A stretch of DNA of 64,000 nt, from positions 1 through 64,000 of the forward strand of contig CAZBWM010000028.1 of assembly GCA_964495375.1 (NCBI GenBank). The letters run 5' to 3'. Of this stretch, positions 50,828 through 60,005 are shown piece after piece (positions within the stretch are counted from its first letter, which is position 1; each line of letters begins with the position of its first letter). The notes under the pieces were generated by a model. The model saw nothing but the letters and a program-made list of their open reading frames with translations. It was not told where the DNA came from and ran no database searches. The stretch comes from JAIESQ01 sp964495375 (GTDB lineage Bacteria; Planctomycetota; Planctomycetia; Pirellulales; JAEUIK01). Position numbers and translations under genes: made by a program.

Positions 50828-52381
50828 ATGCGATACGCGGCTTTGTGCGCTTCGCTGCTCGCGATGTTTGGCGCGGTGCCTGGCGCGGTGCTGACTCCCG
50901 CGGCGCGCGCCGAGCCCAGCAAGTACCAGACCGGCGAGATCACCGAGCACTTGCTGGAAGTCACCGGCGTGCTCTTCACGCCCGACGGTGAGATCATCAC
51001 GGCCGGCGAAGAGGGCGTGGTCTTCGGCTGGGATCCCAAGACGCTCGAGAACCGTTGGGAACGTGGCGTGGCCGACGATGGCGAGCAATACGTCACGCTT
51101 GCCATGCGCGGCGACGGCGATCTGCTGGCCTCGAGCAACGATGGCGAGCTGGTCGTCGCCTGGGTGCGGCACGATCAGAAGCTGGCGGTCTTCCAGCATG
51201 AGCTACCCGGCGTGCCCGTTTCCCTGGCTGTTTCGGCCGACGGTCACTGGATCGCCGCCGGTTGCGTGGAAGGGACAATCCTGCTCTTCGACGCCTCGCG
51301 CTGGTACGCCAACAAGAAGATGGAGGTCGGCCCGCGCGATCGGCTGCCGTCGCTCAAGGTCGACAGCTTCGTGGCGGCCGTTGCCTTTTCGCCCGATGGC
51401 AAATCGCTGGCGGCTACCTTCGGCGACGATGCCAAATTGCAAACCGCGATCCTGAGCGTGCCTGAAGGCCGCGAGCAGAAGCGTTTTGCCACCACCGGCA
51501 CGGCGCTCGCCTTCTCGAAGAGTGGCCGCAGCCTGTGCGCTGGCGAAAGCGTGTACGACACGCTCACCTGGCAGCCGCGCTATAAGCTTGTGACGGACTA
51601 CTACGCGCGTGCCGCGGCCTTCTCGCCCGACGGCAAATGGCTCGTCACTGGCGGCACCGATAATCGTCTGACTTTCTGGAACGCCCTCAACGGCACCAAG
51701 CTGGCCGCGGTCCGCGCGCACGATGACCGTCTCAATGCGGTAGCGATCAGCGACGACGGGGCCAAAGTTGTCTCCGGTGCGCGCGACGGCCGGGCTCGCG
51801 TCTGGGACGCCGAGCGCATTCTGGCCGACAAACCGCTCGACGAGCCGTTTCACAAATTGGCGGACAATCCGCGGCTCTTGGCCTGCTGGCGACTGGGGGG
51901 CGACTGGTCCGACGCCATTCTGTCGCTCACGAAGGACGACCAGCCGCTCGACAGCATGAAGCGGGCCGAGAAGTACGCCGCTCAGCTCAAAGTCAAACTG
52001 CCCGCCGTGCCTGGTCCCGACGCGCGGCCGATCACAGTTGGCATCATGATGGGCATGGCCGAGCAGATCGCTCCACAGATCAGCGAGGCCTTCGGCGAAC
52101 GCGAGATGGAGCTGTTCCAACTCGGCGTGCTGCTGACCATCTTTCGCGACGTCTACGACACCGGCAATCCGCAGATGGCGAAGTTCAGCGAGCAGGTGCT
52201 GCCCGAATTGCGTGAAGGGTTGGTCAACCGCTACGGTGCCTCGCCGGCATTACTCGACGCCGTCGACACGGCGGTCAAAGACGAAGCCTCGCGGGCGGTG
52301 ATCCAGCAAGTCTTCAGCCGGGTGATTCGCGAAATCGACGTGTATCTCTACGCCCAGGCCCAGGCGCGGAAAGCAAAGTAA
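50828..52381 (+). CDS. Exported WD40-repeat protein
   Basis: A 517-residue protein with a signal peptide (about 1-28, ending ARAE). WD40-type blades follow: TPDGEIITAGEEGVVFGWD, ADGHWIAAGCVEGTILLFD, SPDGKWLVTGGTDNRLTFWN, SDDGAKVVSGARDGRARVWD. The C-terminal ~170 residues are helical, with LGVLLTIFRDVYDTGNPQMA and a coiled-coil-like end. Exported WD40 proteins are abundant in planctomycetes; the partner is unknown. The start follows GGAGAACTTCC. Confidence 0.8.
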   Translation: MRYAALCASLLAMFGAVPGAVLTPAARAEPSKYQTGEITEHLLEVTGVLFTPDGEIITAGEEGVVFGWDPKTLENRWERGVADDGEQYVTLAMRGDGDLLASSNDGELVVAWVRHDQKLAVFQHELPGVPVSLAVSADGHWIAAGCVEGTILLFDASRWYANKKMEVGPRDRLPSLKVDSFVAAVAFSPDGKSLAATFGDDAKLQTAILSVPEGREQKRFATTGTALAFSKSGRSLCAGESVYDTLTWQPRYKLVTDYYARAAAFSPDGKWLVTGGTDNRLTFWNALNGTKLAAVRAHDDRLNAVAISDDGAKVVSGARDGRARVWDAERILADKPLDEPFHKLADNPRLLACWRLGGDWSDAILSLTKDDQPLDSMKRAEKYAAQLKVKLPAVPGPDARPITVGIMMGMAEQIAPQISEAFGEREMELFQLGVLLTIFRDVYDTGNPQMAKFSEQVLPELREGLVNRYGASPALLDAVDTAVKDEASRAVIQQVFSRVIREIDVYLYAQAQARKAK

Positions 52382-52417
52382 TCAGCGAACGAACAAGGCC
52401 TCGACACGAGGAAACAG

Positions 52418-52813
52418 ATGAGAATGAATCGCAATGCCGTCTGCGAGCGGTGGCTGTTTCTGCTGATCGGTTTCGCCGCTGTTCTTTGCGGCGGATGCAC
52501 GCGACGTGGCAACTCGACGATTCAAAGATTTCCATCGCCTGATCGCAAGCGCGTTGTCGAAGCCACGATCAATAGGAACCGCGACGATCCGCTCGCGTAC
52601 TTATGTGTTCGACTGCGGATTATTCGCGATCCACAGGGCGCTGCCGCCGTCGAGCTAGATACTCAGACCGGGGCGTCGAATCGCATGCGCTGGGATGTTG
52701 TCTGGGAATCGGATCAACAGGTGCTACTGAACAGCTCCGACATTGGTGAGCGACGATGGCGGCGGGTCGACGACGACAAATGGAGCGCGGTCGCCACTCC
52801 GCAAGGGAGTTGA
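52418..52813 (+). CDS. Small putative lipoprotein (131 aa)
   Basis: A 131-residue protein; AGGAAAC lies before the ATG. A hydrophobic N-terminal helix ends in VLCGGC, an imperfect lipobox (Cys at about residue 27). The mature part contains FPSPDRKRVVEATINRN and RMRWDVVWESDQQVLLNS, a D/R-alternating beta pattern seen in small periplasmic proteins. No family was recognised. It follows the WD40 gene by 36 nt and may be co-transcribed. Confidence 0.6.
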   Translation: MRMNRNAVCERWLFLLIGFAAVLCGGCTRRGNSTIQRFPSPDRKRVVEATINRNRDDPLAYLCVRLRIIRDPQGAAAVELDTQTGASNRMRWDVVWESDQQVLLNSSDIGERRWRRVDDDKWSAVATPQGS

Positions 52814-53091
52814 CCCCGCAAGCGCCGGCGCGACGCGACAGCATTTGTTGCGCGATCGATGAAGGGAGCGCGTGCTACTGCTTGACAGTCGGCACGAAAC
52901 GCACGGTCCTTGCCCCGCGAAGCCTGCCGCCAAAGAACAAGCAGTGCGGGGCATGCTTCTGCTTCGCGTGTCAGAACGTGGCCCACCGGCCGTATCAGAA
53001 GTTAAGCTGGTGGGGTTGTGCTATGCGCTGAGCGGTAGCCTGGTTTTAAGGTAACCGCGCGGCTGCCTAATGACTTCGATATGGATAGACG
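52814..53091. repeat. Spacer with degenerate family F repeat
   Basis: GTGCTACTGCTTGACAGTCGG at about 52872 and AACAAGCAGTGCGGGG ending about 52951 are a decayed family F pair. No gene is supported. Confidence 0.6.
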
Positions 53092-56000
53092 ATGATGATC
53101 GCGAAGTTGCGGAGACAGGCCGAAAGCAGCGTGCTGGCAGCGTTGCTCATGCTAACCGCTTTGGCGACCACATCGCGCGCGGACGCAGAGCTCGATGCCT
53201 TGGCGGAGCTCGAAAGCCAGTACTCGGCGCATTGGGATGCGAAGCGCTACGACCAGGCGATTGCGGTTGCCGCAGAGCTGGTCGAGCGGGCACGGCGTAA
53301 CTTCGCCGACAACACGAAGCTGCGGATCATCACGCTCAACTATCTGGCGCGGGCCAACGAGGTGTCGCGGCGGATCGACGAGGCCGCCAAGGCGTATCGC
53401 GAAGTGATCGAGATCAACGAGAAAGTGAACGGGCTCAACGACGTGACCGTGGCCGACGCGATCAACGAGCTGGCCAATCTTTATTACAACGCCGGCGATT
53501 TTCGGAAGGCCGAAGAGTGGTACCTGCGCGCCTTTCCGATCCGTGAGCAGGCACAAGGGGCGGAGCACCCCGACACGGCGATGGCCTGTCACAACCTGGC
53601 CGGGGCTTACATGTTCGCGGGGCGCTACGCGGACTCGGAAACCTACTATCGCCGGGCCCTGGCGATTCGTGAAAAGACGATCGGCCTGGACGATCCTGCC
53701 GCGGTCGAAACGATCAACAATCTCGGACTGTTGATGTACTGGCAAGCGCGGTACGCCGAGGCCGAAAAGTTTCACAAGCAAGCCCTGGCCGCCCGCAAGA
53801 AGCTTTTCGGGGCCAATGATCCGAGGGTTGCCGACTCCTACAACAACCTCGGCAACGTGCATTACGCGCTGGGGAACTTCGCGGAGTCGGAGTCGTTTCA
53901 CAAACAGGCGCTCGAGATTCGCCTGAAGACGCTGGGGCCCCGGCATGCCGAAGTCGGGCAATCGCTGCACAATCTGGGATTGCTGTATTTGCAGGAAGAT
54001 CGCTATGCGGATGCCAAGCCGTACTTGGAGCAGGGGCTGGCCGTGCGTACGCAGGCACTGGGCCCTGCGCATTTCGACGTAGCCGACAGCTTGAAGACGC
54101 TGGGCGACTACAACACTTTTTTTCAGAACTACGAAGCGGCCGCCGACTACTACTCGCGGGCCAACAAGATTTATACGGAGGGGCTCGGCAAAGATCATCC
54201 ACGCGTGGCCGGGTGCCATCTCTCGCTGGGGGTGCTCAATCAACTGATGAAGCGTTTTGGCGAGGCCGAGGCGCACTATCAACGGGCCCTCGAAATCTGG
54301 AAGCAGGTGCACGGCGGCGATCATCCGGATCTTGGCAACATTTATTACAAGCTGGGCGAGTTGCGATTCGAGCAAAAACGGCTGCCCGAGGCGCTCGAGT
54401 TTGCGACGCGGGCGATCGAAATCCACGATCGATTTGGAGAGGCTGCCACACATTGCAGCCCAAACTACCGGCAACGCGCGCAGATCTATTGGGCCCTGTG
54501 TAAGAAGGACGAAGCGATCGCCGACTTGAAACGCGCGATTGAGTTGGCCGAGCGGCATCGCGGACTGGCTTCGGGAGATGAGCAAACCCGCAGTGCCGGC
54601 TTCGAGCGGGCGTCGGGACCGTTCGAGTTGATGGTTGGCTGGCAAGCCGAGTTGGGGCATGTCGACGAGGCGTACTCAGTGCTCGAGCGTGGGCGTGCCC
54701 GCTCGCTGGTCGATCAGTTGCACACGCAGGGGATCGACCTGTTGGCCGACGTGCCGCGCGAGCAGGCCGACAAGCTGCGTGCGCGGGATGCCCAGTGGAA
54801 GCGGCAAGTCAGCGCGCTGCAAAGCAAGCTCGAGGCGCTCGGCCGTGAGGGAAATCAGTCCGCGGCCCAGCGCGATCGGCAGCGCGAGCAGCTCATCGAG
54901 CAGATGGCGATTGCGCAAACCGAGCTGGTCGAAGTCTACCGCGACATGCGGAACGTGAGCCCGGCCTATCGGCTGGCGGTGTCGCAAGACTATCGGCCGC
55001 TGCCGCTAGCCGAGTTGCAAAGCTGGGTCGCCGCGCAGGATGCCGTACTGTTGGAGTATCTGATTGGTTATGACGCGAGCTTCGTGCTGGTGGTTTCGCC
55101 GAGCGAGACCAAGCTCACACGAATTGAACTTAGCGCCGAGCAGGCCAAGGCGTGCGGCGTGGAACCGGGGCCGCTGACGGTCACCAAACTTGATGAAATC
55201 TGGCAGCTTGGCGACGCTAGCGTGGTGCAGTTGCTCGGCAAGCCGCAGCCTAGTGCGAAGCTCGACGAACGATTGGCTTTGCTGTGGGAACTCCTCGTGC
55301 CGGCCGCCACGCGGGAGTTGCTGGTCGGCGGCAAGTGCCAGCGGTTGTACCTGGTGCCCGACGGGCGATTGAGCTCGCTGCCGTTCGATACGCTCATTGT
55401 GGAAAGTGGAGAGCGCCCCAAGTATCTGGTGGACGTGGGGCCCGCGACGATTTATGCCCCCAGCGCGACCGTGCTGGTGAATCTAGCGAATCGATCGTCG
55501 GCCAGCGAACTGAGCGCGCAACCGGTATTGACCGTGGCCGACGCGGTCTACGGTGCGGCCGCGTCGGATGCCACGCGTTTGGGCGGACGAGCGGGCGGGC
55601 GGGGAAATGGTCGGTCTGGCGGAAACTCCAGCGCGAGCTCCAGCACGTCGGCCCGATCGCGCTATGGGTTGGCGGGTGGAGAGTTGCAGCCGCTGCCATA
55701 TACGGCCACCGAATCGACCTGGGTGCGGGAGAATTTCACCGACCGCGGCGTGAAGGCGGTCGGTTTACGAGGCGAGAAAGCGACTGAAGTGAACGTGCGC
55801 GGGAACGTCGCGGGGCGGGAGATCCTGCATTTCGCCTGTCACGGGCTGGTCGATCAGACGTATGGCAATTTCTTCGGCGCCCTGGCGCTGACGCCCGGTC
55901 GCGAGTCGGCAGGGACCGATGACGACGGCTTTCTTACGCTTGCGGAAATTTACGCACTGAAGCTCTCGGGGTGCGAGCTGACGATCGTTAGCGCTTGCCA

Positions 56001-56286
56001 GACGAACGTCGGCCCACAGCAGCGCGGCGAAGGGCTGTATGGCCTGTCGCGCGGGTTCTTGGTGGCCGGTTCGCGGCGCGTCGTGGCGAGCAACTGGCTG
56101 GTCGATGACGAAGCGGCCGCGACGATGATGAGCGTCTTTTGTTCGGCGATCGCCAAGAGCAAAGAGCAGCAGGAGCCGGTCGACTACGCCGAGTCACTGC
56201 GGGCCGCGAAGCGACGTATTCGACAGGACGAGCGCTGGCAAAGCCCTTATTATTGGGGGACCTTCGTGCTGATCGGTCCGCGGTAG
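53092..56286 (+). CDS. Exported TPR-CHAT protein
   Basis: A 1064-residue protein with a probable signal peptide (about 1-31). Residues about 40-490 are kinesin-light-chain-like 42-residue TPRs (HPDTAMACHNLAGAYMFAGR, YADSETYYRRALAIREK and similar), then a coiled-coil region (about 540-620). The C-terminal CHAT domain (about 690-1064) has the caspase-type dyad His917 (LHFACHG) and Cys969 (VSACQTN). CHAT proteases are peptidases, often activated by partner proteins; export and TPRs suggest envelope or extracytoplasmic work. A glycine/serine-rich insert (about 830-855) lies inside the domain. Confidence 0.88.
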   Translation: MMIAKLRRQAESSVLAALLMLTALATTSRADAELDALAELESQYSAHWDAKRYDQAIAVAAELVERARRNFADNTKLRIITLNYLARANEVSRRIDEAAKAYREVIEINEKVNGLNDVTVADAINELANLYYNAGDFRKAEEWYLRAFPIREQAQGAEHPDTAMACHNLAGAYMFAGRYADSETYYRRALAIREKTIGLDDPAAVETINNLGLLMYWQARYAEAEKFHKQALAARKKLFGANDPRVADSYNNLGNVHYALGNFAESESFHKQALEIRLKTLGPRHAEVGQSLHNLGLLYLQEDRYADAKPYLEQGLAVRTQALGPAHFDVADSLKTLGDYNTFFQNYEAAADYYSRANKIYTEGLGKDHPRVAGCHLSLGVLNQLMKRFGEAEAHYQRALEIWKQVHGGDHPDLGNIYYKLGELRFEQKRLPEALEFATRAIEIHDRFGEAATHCSPNYRQRAQIYWALCKKDEAIADLKRAIELAERHRGLASGDEQTRSAGFERASGPFELMVGWQAELGHVDEAYSVLERGRARSLVDQLHTQGIDLLADVPREQADKLRARDAQWKRQVSALQSKLEALGREGNQSAAQRDRQREQLIEQMAIAQTELVEVYRDMRNVSPAYRLAVSQDYRPLPLAELQSWVAAQDAVLLEYLIGYDASFVLVVSPSETKLTRIELSAEQAKACGVEPGPLTVTKLDEIWQLGDASVVQLLGKPQPSAKLDERLALLWELLVPAATRELLVGGKCQRLYLVPDGRLSSLPFDTLIVESGERPKYLVDVGPATIYAPSATVLVNLANRSSASELSAQPVLTVADAVYGAAASDATRLGGRAGGRGNGRSGGNSSASSSTSARSRYGLAGGELQPLPYTATESTWVRENFTDRGVKAVGLRGEKATEVNVRGNVAGREILHFACHGLVDQTYGNFFGALALTPGRESAGTDDDGFLTLAEIYALKLSGCELTIVSACQTNVGPQQRGEGLYGLSRGFLVAGSRRVVASNWLVDDEAAATMMSVFCSAIAKSKEQQEPVDYAESLRAAKRRIRQDERWQSPYYWGTFVLIGPR

Positions 56287-56317
56287 TCGCCGTCGGGTTA
56301 CGCCAGCGGCGCTCGGG

Positions 56318-58423
56318 TTACGCTAGTGGCCCCCAGAAGCCGACGAGCGTTGTCGTCAGCGTTTGGCCTGACGATTGCAATACGGGGCGCATTCCTTTGA
56401 TGGCGGCTTTGGTAGTGAGCGCCGTGTTGCCCTGCGTGTCGGTGGCGGTGACCGTGAAACTGATGTTGGCTCCGACGAGCGACCTGACATTGATGCCTGA
56501 GACTGACCAGGAGCCGGTGTCGCCGACAATCGCAACCTTGGGTAGCGACGCGTTGCCGAAGTTATCGGTCGCCACGACCTGAATGGCCGAACCGGCGGCC
56601 CCGATGCCGCTGGCTGAGAGATTGCTGGCGTGGACCGGGAAGATCGGCGTGGTCGTCGTACCGATCACCAGCGGCACGATGGCGATCGTGGTGTCGGCCG
56701 TGGTGCGCAGCGTCTCGAGGTTGCCGGTGTTGTCGATCGCCTGCGTCTTGAAGGCGTAGGTGCGCTGGCCGGGGAGCGCGTTGTAGACGGCCGACGTCGA
56801 GGTGACATTCGATTGCCAGGGGCCGAATGCGCCGCCGTCGATCGACACGAAAACATTAAAGCCGGCGACGCCTGTACCGGAGATTTCATCGGTCCCTTGC
56901 CAGCGAACGACGAAGGCCGTGGCACTGGTTTTCGGCGGGAGCATCGCGACCTGTGATTTGGGCGCGGCCGTGTCGATGGTGACGCCCGAGAGCAGGTCGA
57001 TCGCTTTGCCGGTAGTGGTGATGTTGTTGTTGATGACGCCGATCAACTGAACGTCGGGGCCGACGCGGATGCCGGTGTAGCCGGTGCTCGATTGATCGAC
57101 GGTGTTCCCGTCGATGGTGACGCGGGCGACGACAAAGCCCGGCCGCTGATTGGCGACTTCGATGCCGGGCTGGTTGTTGGGGTTGGGCTTCACCGGAGCG
57201 TTCGTGACCGTGTTGCCGCGCACGACCAGGTGCTGCATGCCGTACGTCTGCCAGAACGATTCACAGATGAGATAGATGCCGGTCCCGTAGGTCGAGGCCA
57301 CCTTGTTATTGAGGATTTGCACGTGCTCTCCCCCGGTGACCGCGATGCCGCGCCCCCAGGGGTTGAAACCGACATCGTTGTACTGAATCACTACGTGATG
57401 CGAGATTGGTTGAACGGGGCCGTGATTCTCGTACGAAACGACAGCGATGCAATCGTCCCCCGTGTTGCGGACGAAGCAATTCTGCACGGTGATGTTGAAC
57501 GCGCCGAACGTGATGTGGATGCCGTCGGCCAGGGTGTTGACGACCGTCACCTGGTCGATGAGTCCGTCGTGCGCACCCTCGACAAACAGGCCGGCGCTGG
57601 CGGCCTTGTCGATGATGACGTTCTGCACGACGAAATTGCTGCTGCCAGGGCGGACCAGCACTCCGGTCGTCGGCGGGGTGGTCTGTCGCAAAGTGTCTCC
57701 CAGGTCGACCGTGACCAAGACCTCGCGAAGTTTGGCGCCCGTGCCTGAGAGATAGATCGACGATTTCAGCGGATTGGTCGCCAAGAGCACGGTGTCGATC
57801 CCGGCGCCGAACAGGTCAACGCTGTCGTTCTCGATCAGATCGGCGTGAGCGTAAATGCCGGCCGGCACATAGAGCGCCTTACCTTGCGCTTTGGCGGCGG
57901 CCAGCGCCGCGGCAAACGCGGCGTTGTTATCGGTGACCCCATCGCCAACGGCGCCAAAATCCAGCACGTTCAGGCTGGTCGCCGCGCTGGGGGGCGGTGG
58001 TGGCTCGCGATCGTCGTCGAGGATGATGCCGATCGCTTGTTCGACGGCGATCGTGTCGCCAGCAGAGGGATTCGAGAGGATCACAGCCAAGGTTTCGACC
58101 GCTTCTTCCACGGTGTCGCCATGGATGTGGATGGGGATGACGGCCTGCGTTTGGCCGGCGGGAATCACCAGCGAGCTGTTCACGCCCGAGTAGTCGGGGC
58201 CAGATTGCGCGGTGAGGCCTTGCGTGCGGTAGTTGACAGTGACGTCGTGATCAGCCGGAGCATCAAGCGAGACGCGGAAGTTGAGTGCACGATCGCCGGT
58301 ATCGAACTCGCGAGTGGTGGATGGCGCAATCGACACGGCCGCCAACAGCGTGCGGCGCTCAAGCCGCTCCAAGCCGAGGCGCCTCGTAGTGCGGAGTTTG
58401 GTTCCCCTCCGTGCGATTGGCAT
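56318..58423 (-). CDS. Secreted Calx-beta / pectate-lyase-fold (beta-helix) protein
   Basis: A 701-residue protein. The N-terminus has LGLERLERRTLLAA, the planctomycete-type secretion motif. Calx-beta about 31-137 (ending GIILDDDREP); then a pectate-lyase-3/right-handed beta-helix, LNVLDFGAVGDGVTDNNAAF at about 150, with repeats such as VVIQYNDVGFNPWGRGIAVT; then Ig/FnIII-like strands (about 480-600) and a final Ig-like domain (SWSVSGINVRSL). It could be a polysaccharide lyase or hydrolase, or a passive surface protein. It converges with the TPR-CHAT gene 31 nt away. Confidence 0.8.
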   Translation of the reverse strand: MPIARRGTKLRTTRRLGLERLERRTLLAAVSIAPSTTREFDTGDRALNFRVSLDAPADHDVTVNYRTQGLTAQSGPDYSGVNSSLVIPAGQTQAVIPIHIHGDTVEEAVETLAVILSNPSAGDTIAVEQAIGIILDDDREPPPPPSAATSLNVLDFGAVGDGVTDNNAAFAAALAAAKAQGKALYVPAGIYAHADLIENDSVDLFGAGIDTVLLATNPLKSSIYLSGTGAKLREVLVTVDLGDTLRQTTPPTTGVLVRPGSSNFVVQNVIIDKAASAGLFVEGAHDGLIDQVTVVNTLADGIHITFGAFNITVQNCFVRNTGDDCIAVVSYENHGPVQPISHHVVIQYNDVGFNPWGRGIAVTGGEHVQILNNKVASTYGTGIYLICESFWQTYGMQHLVVRGNTVTNAPVKPNPNNQPGIEVANQRPGFVVARVTIDGNTVDQSSTGYTGIRVGPDVQLIGVINNNITTTGKAIDLLSGVTIDTAAPKSQVAMLPPKTSATAFVVRWQGTDEISGTGVAGFNVFVSIDGGAFGPWQSNVTSTSAVYNALPGQRTYAFKTQAIDNTGNLETLRTTADTTIAIVPLVIGTTTTPIFPVHASNLSASGIGAAGSAIQVVATDNFGNASLPKVAIVGDTGSWSVSGINVRSLVGANISFTVTATDTQGNTALTTKAAIKGMRPVLQSSGQTLTTTLVGFWGPLA

Positions 58424-58510
58424 CGTTCACTCCGCTTTCAGCGCTGGCGTTTTTCGATTGATTCGGTTTGTTTGCGAAAGCGCCGTAACGCCAGTTGCGG
58501 AGTTGACGTG

Positions 58511-59941
58511 CTAACTAGCGGACGTTGCCGCGGCCGTGCTGCGCTTGGCAGGTTGGCCGCGCGTGCGGGCGGTCTTGCCTGTGCGCGGCCGGTTAGGCGG
58601 GACCTCGGTCGGGGCAATCTGGCCGCGAATCAGTTTGCCGCCCAGCCCGGCGAGCCAGAGATAATGATCGCTGGGCATCCCCTCCAAGGTGGAGAAGCGG
58701 CTCTTGCCGACCGGTGGGTCGCTGGTGCACTTAAAGATGGCGGTCCCTTCGTCCATCTCGTCAAACATCGCCAGGTAGATGGCGCTGGTCCCCAGGCGCT
58801 CTAGATCGACGAATTGCTGCCAGAGGAAACGGCCTTGCTGGCGCGGGATTTCGTCGAGCTGGGCGCCGGCCTTCAGGTTGTTCCAACTGAAGCCAGGAAA
58901 CGTGACCGGCAGATAGAGCTTCTCGTGCGCGCGGCACCACTCGAAGTCGGGCTGCCAGCGCCGCGTGGCGTGGCTGCTGGCCTCTTCGATGGTTTTGTAG
59001 CGGCCGACGGTCCAGGGGCTGACGATGTCGGCCGCCTGCACGATCTCGTGCAGGCGTTTGTCTCCGGTGCTGTCTTGGTCGAGGGTGCGCCAGCCGGTCG
59101 GCACGCCGATCATCACCGCGTTGCCACCGTAGTGCGGATCGCTGCGCAGGAAATCGACGAGCCGGGCGCAATCGGCGAGCGAGTATTTGCGGTTGTCGTT
59201 GAAACCGATTCCCCAGACCGCGACCAAGGGCTTGCCGTGGTGCCGCAGATACGCCTTGTCGCGCTTGTCGCGGGTCAACTGCACGCGGTCGACGAGCAGT
59301 TTCCAATCGTCAATCACGCGGTTGACGCCATTGCCGTCGAGCGCGGTCAGATCGTACATCAGCGCGTAGCAGCGGCCGAAGCGGTTGGCCCCCTCACGAC
59401 AATGCGCGAGGACCGTGTTGCAGTGGTGCAGGCCCAAGGGCTCGACGGTTTCGACGCCGAACCGCTGGACGAACACGCCGTCGATGCCGTACTCCTTCAT
59501 CCATTGGAAGTGGCGCAGCACGGTGGGGCGGTTGTGCGAGCTGAAGACTTCGGCAGTCCGCCCATTGGCGTGGAGAAATGGCGTTGGGTAGCGCTCCTCG
59601 GGGCTGAGCTCGCTGACGTCGGGCCAGAGATCGATAGCACAGAAGCCCGGCTCGAACTTGCCGTGAAGCTGATAGTGTCGCCAGCCGCGCCCGGCGGCGT
59701 CCCCGCCCGTGGTGAACCAGCCCTGGTAGCCACAGAGGATCTTTCCTGCGACTTTGTCGCGATTGACGCCCGCGGCGGCTCGCCCAGCGAAAGGAGCCAT
59801 CACGGAGATGACTTCGTCGCGCGAGGGCTCCGCGGCGCTGGCTGGCACGGCACAGACAGAAAACACGGCGCAGAGCGAGAGCGCTGCGCAAACGGACCGC
59901 ACTTTGCACAGCAGCCGGATTGCCGATCGCGTGAGAGTCAT
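58511..59941 (-). CDS. Secreted GH71/99-like glycoside hydrolase
   Basis: A 476-residue protein. ATG 59941 opens a signal peptide (MTLTRSAIRLLCKVRSVCAA ... ASAAE). The catalytic-type region begins VAGKILCGYQGWFTTGGDA, followed by CAIDLWPDVSEL, RHFQWMKEYGIDGVFVQRFG, KPLVAVWGIGFND and YLPVTFPGFSWNN, as in GH71/99-like endo-mannanase relatives. The basic C-terminal tail (about 450-476) is low complexity. The substrate is not established. It lies next to other carbohydrate-binding exports. Confidence 0.8.
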   Translation of the reverse strand: MTLTRSAIRLLCKVRSVCAALSLCAVFSVCAVPASAAEPSRDEVISVMAPFAGRAAAGVNRDKVAGKILCGYQGWFTTGGDAAGRGWRHYQLHGKFEPGFCAIDLWPDVSELSPEERYPTPFLHANGRTAEVFSSHNRPTVLRHFQWMKEYGIDGVFVQRFGVETVEPLGLHHCNTVLAHCREGANRFGRCYALMYDLTALDGNGVNRVIDDWKLLVDRVQLTRDKRDKAYLRHHGKPLVAVWGIGFNDNRKYSLADCARLVDFLRSDPHYGGNAVMIGVPTGWRTLDQDSTGDKRLHEIVQAADIVSPWTVGRYKTIEEASSHATRRWQPDFEWCRAHEKLYLPVTFPGFSWNNLKAGAQLDEIPRQQGRFLWQQFVDLERLGTSAIYLAMFDEMDEGTAIFKCTSDPPVGKSRFSTLEGMPSDHYLWLAGLGGKLIRGQIAPTEVPPNRPRTGKTARTRGQPAKRSTAAATSAS

Positions 59942-60005
59942 GTCGTGAATCGCTCGGATTTTGCTGTGTCGCGCGGGTGAATCGATATCGAGCAGCATTG
60001 CGCCG

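Noticed and set aside
48870..50894. 674-codon plus-strand open frame over the antitoxin and oxygenase genes
   Set aside because: Antisense shadow with no recognisable domain and no ribosome site.
53152..54660. 502-codon minus-strand open frame over the TPR region of the CHAT gene
   Set aside because: Repetitive TPR coding gives long antisense frames; no start signal.
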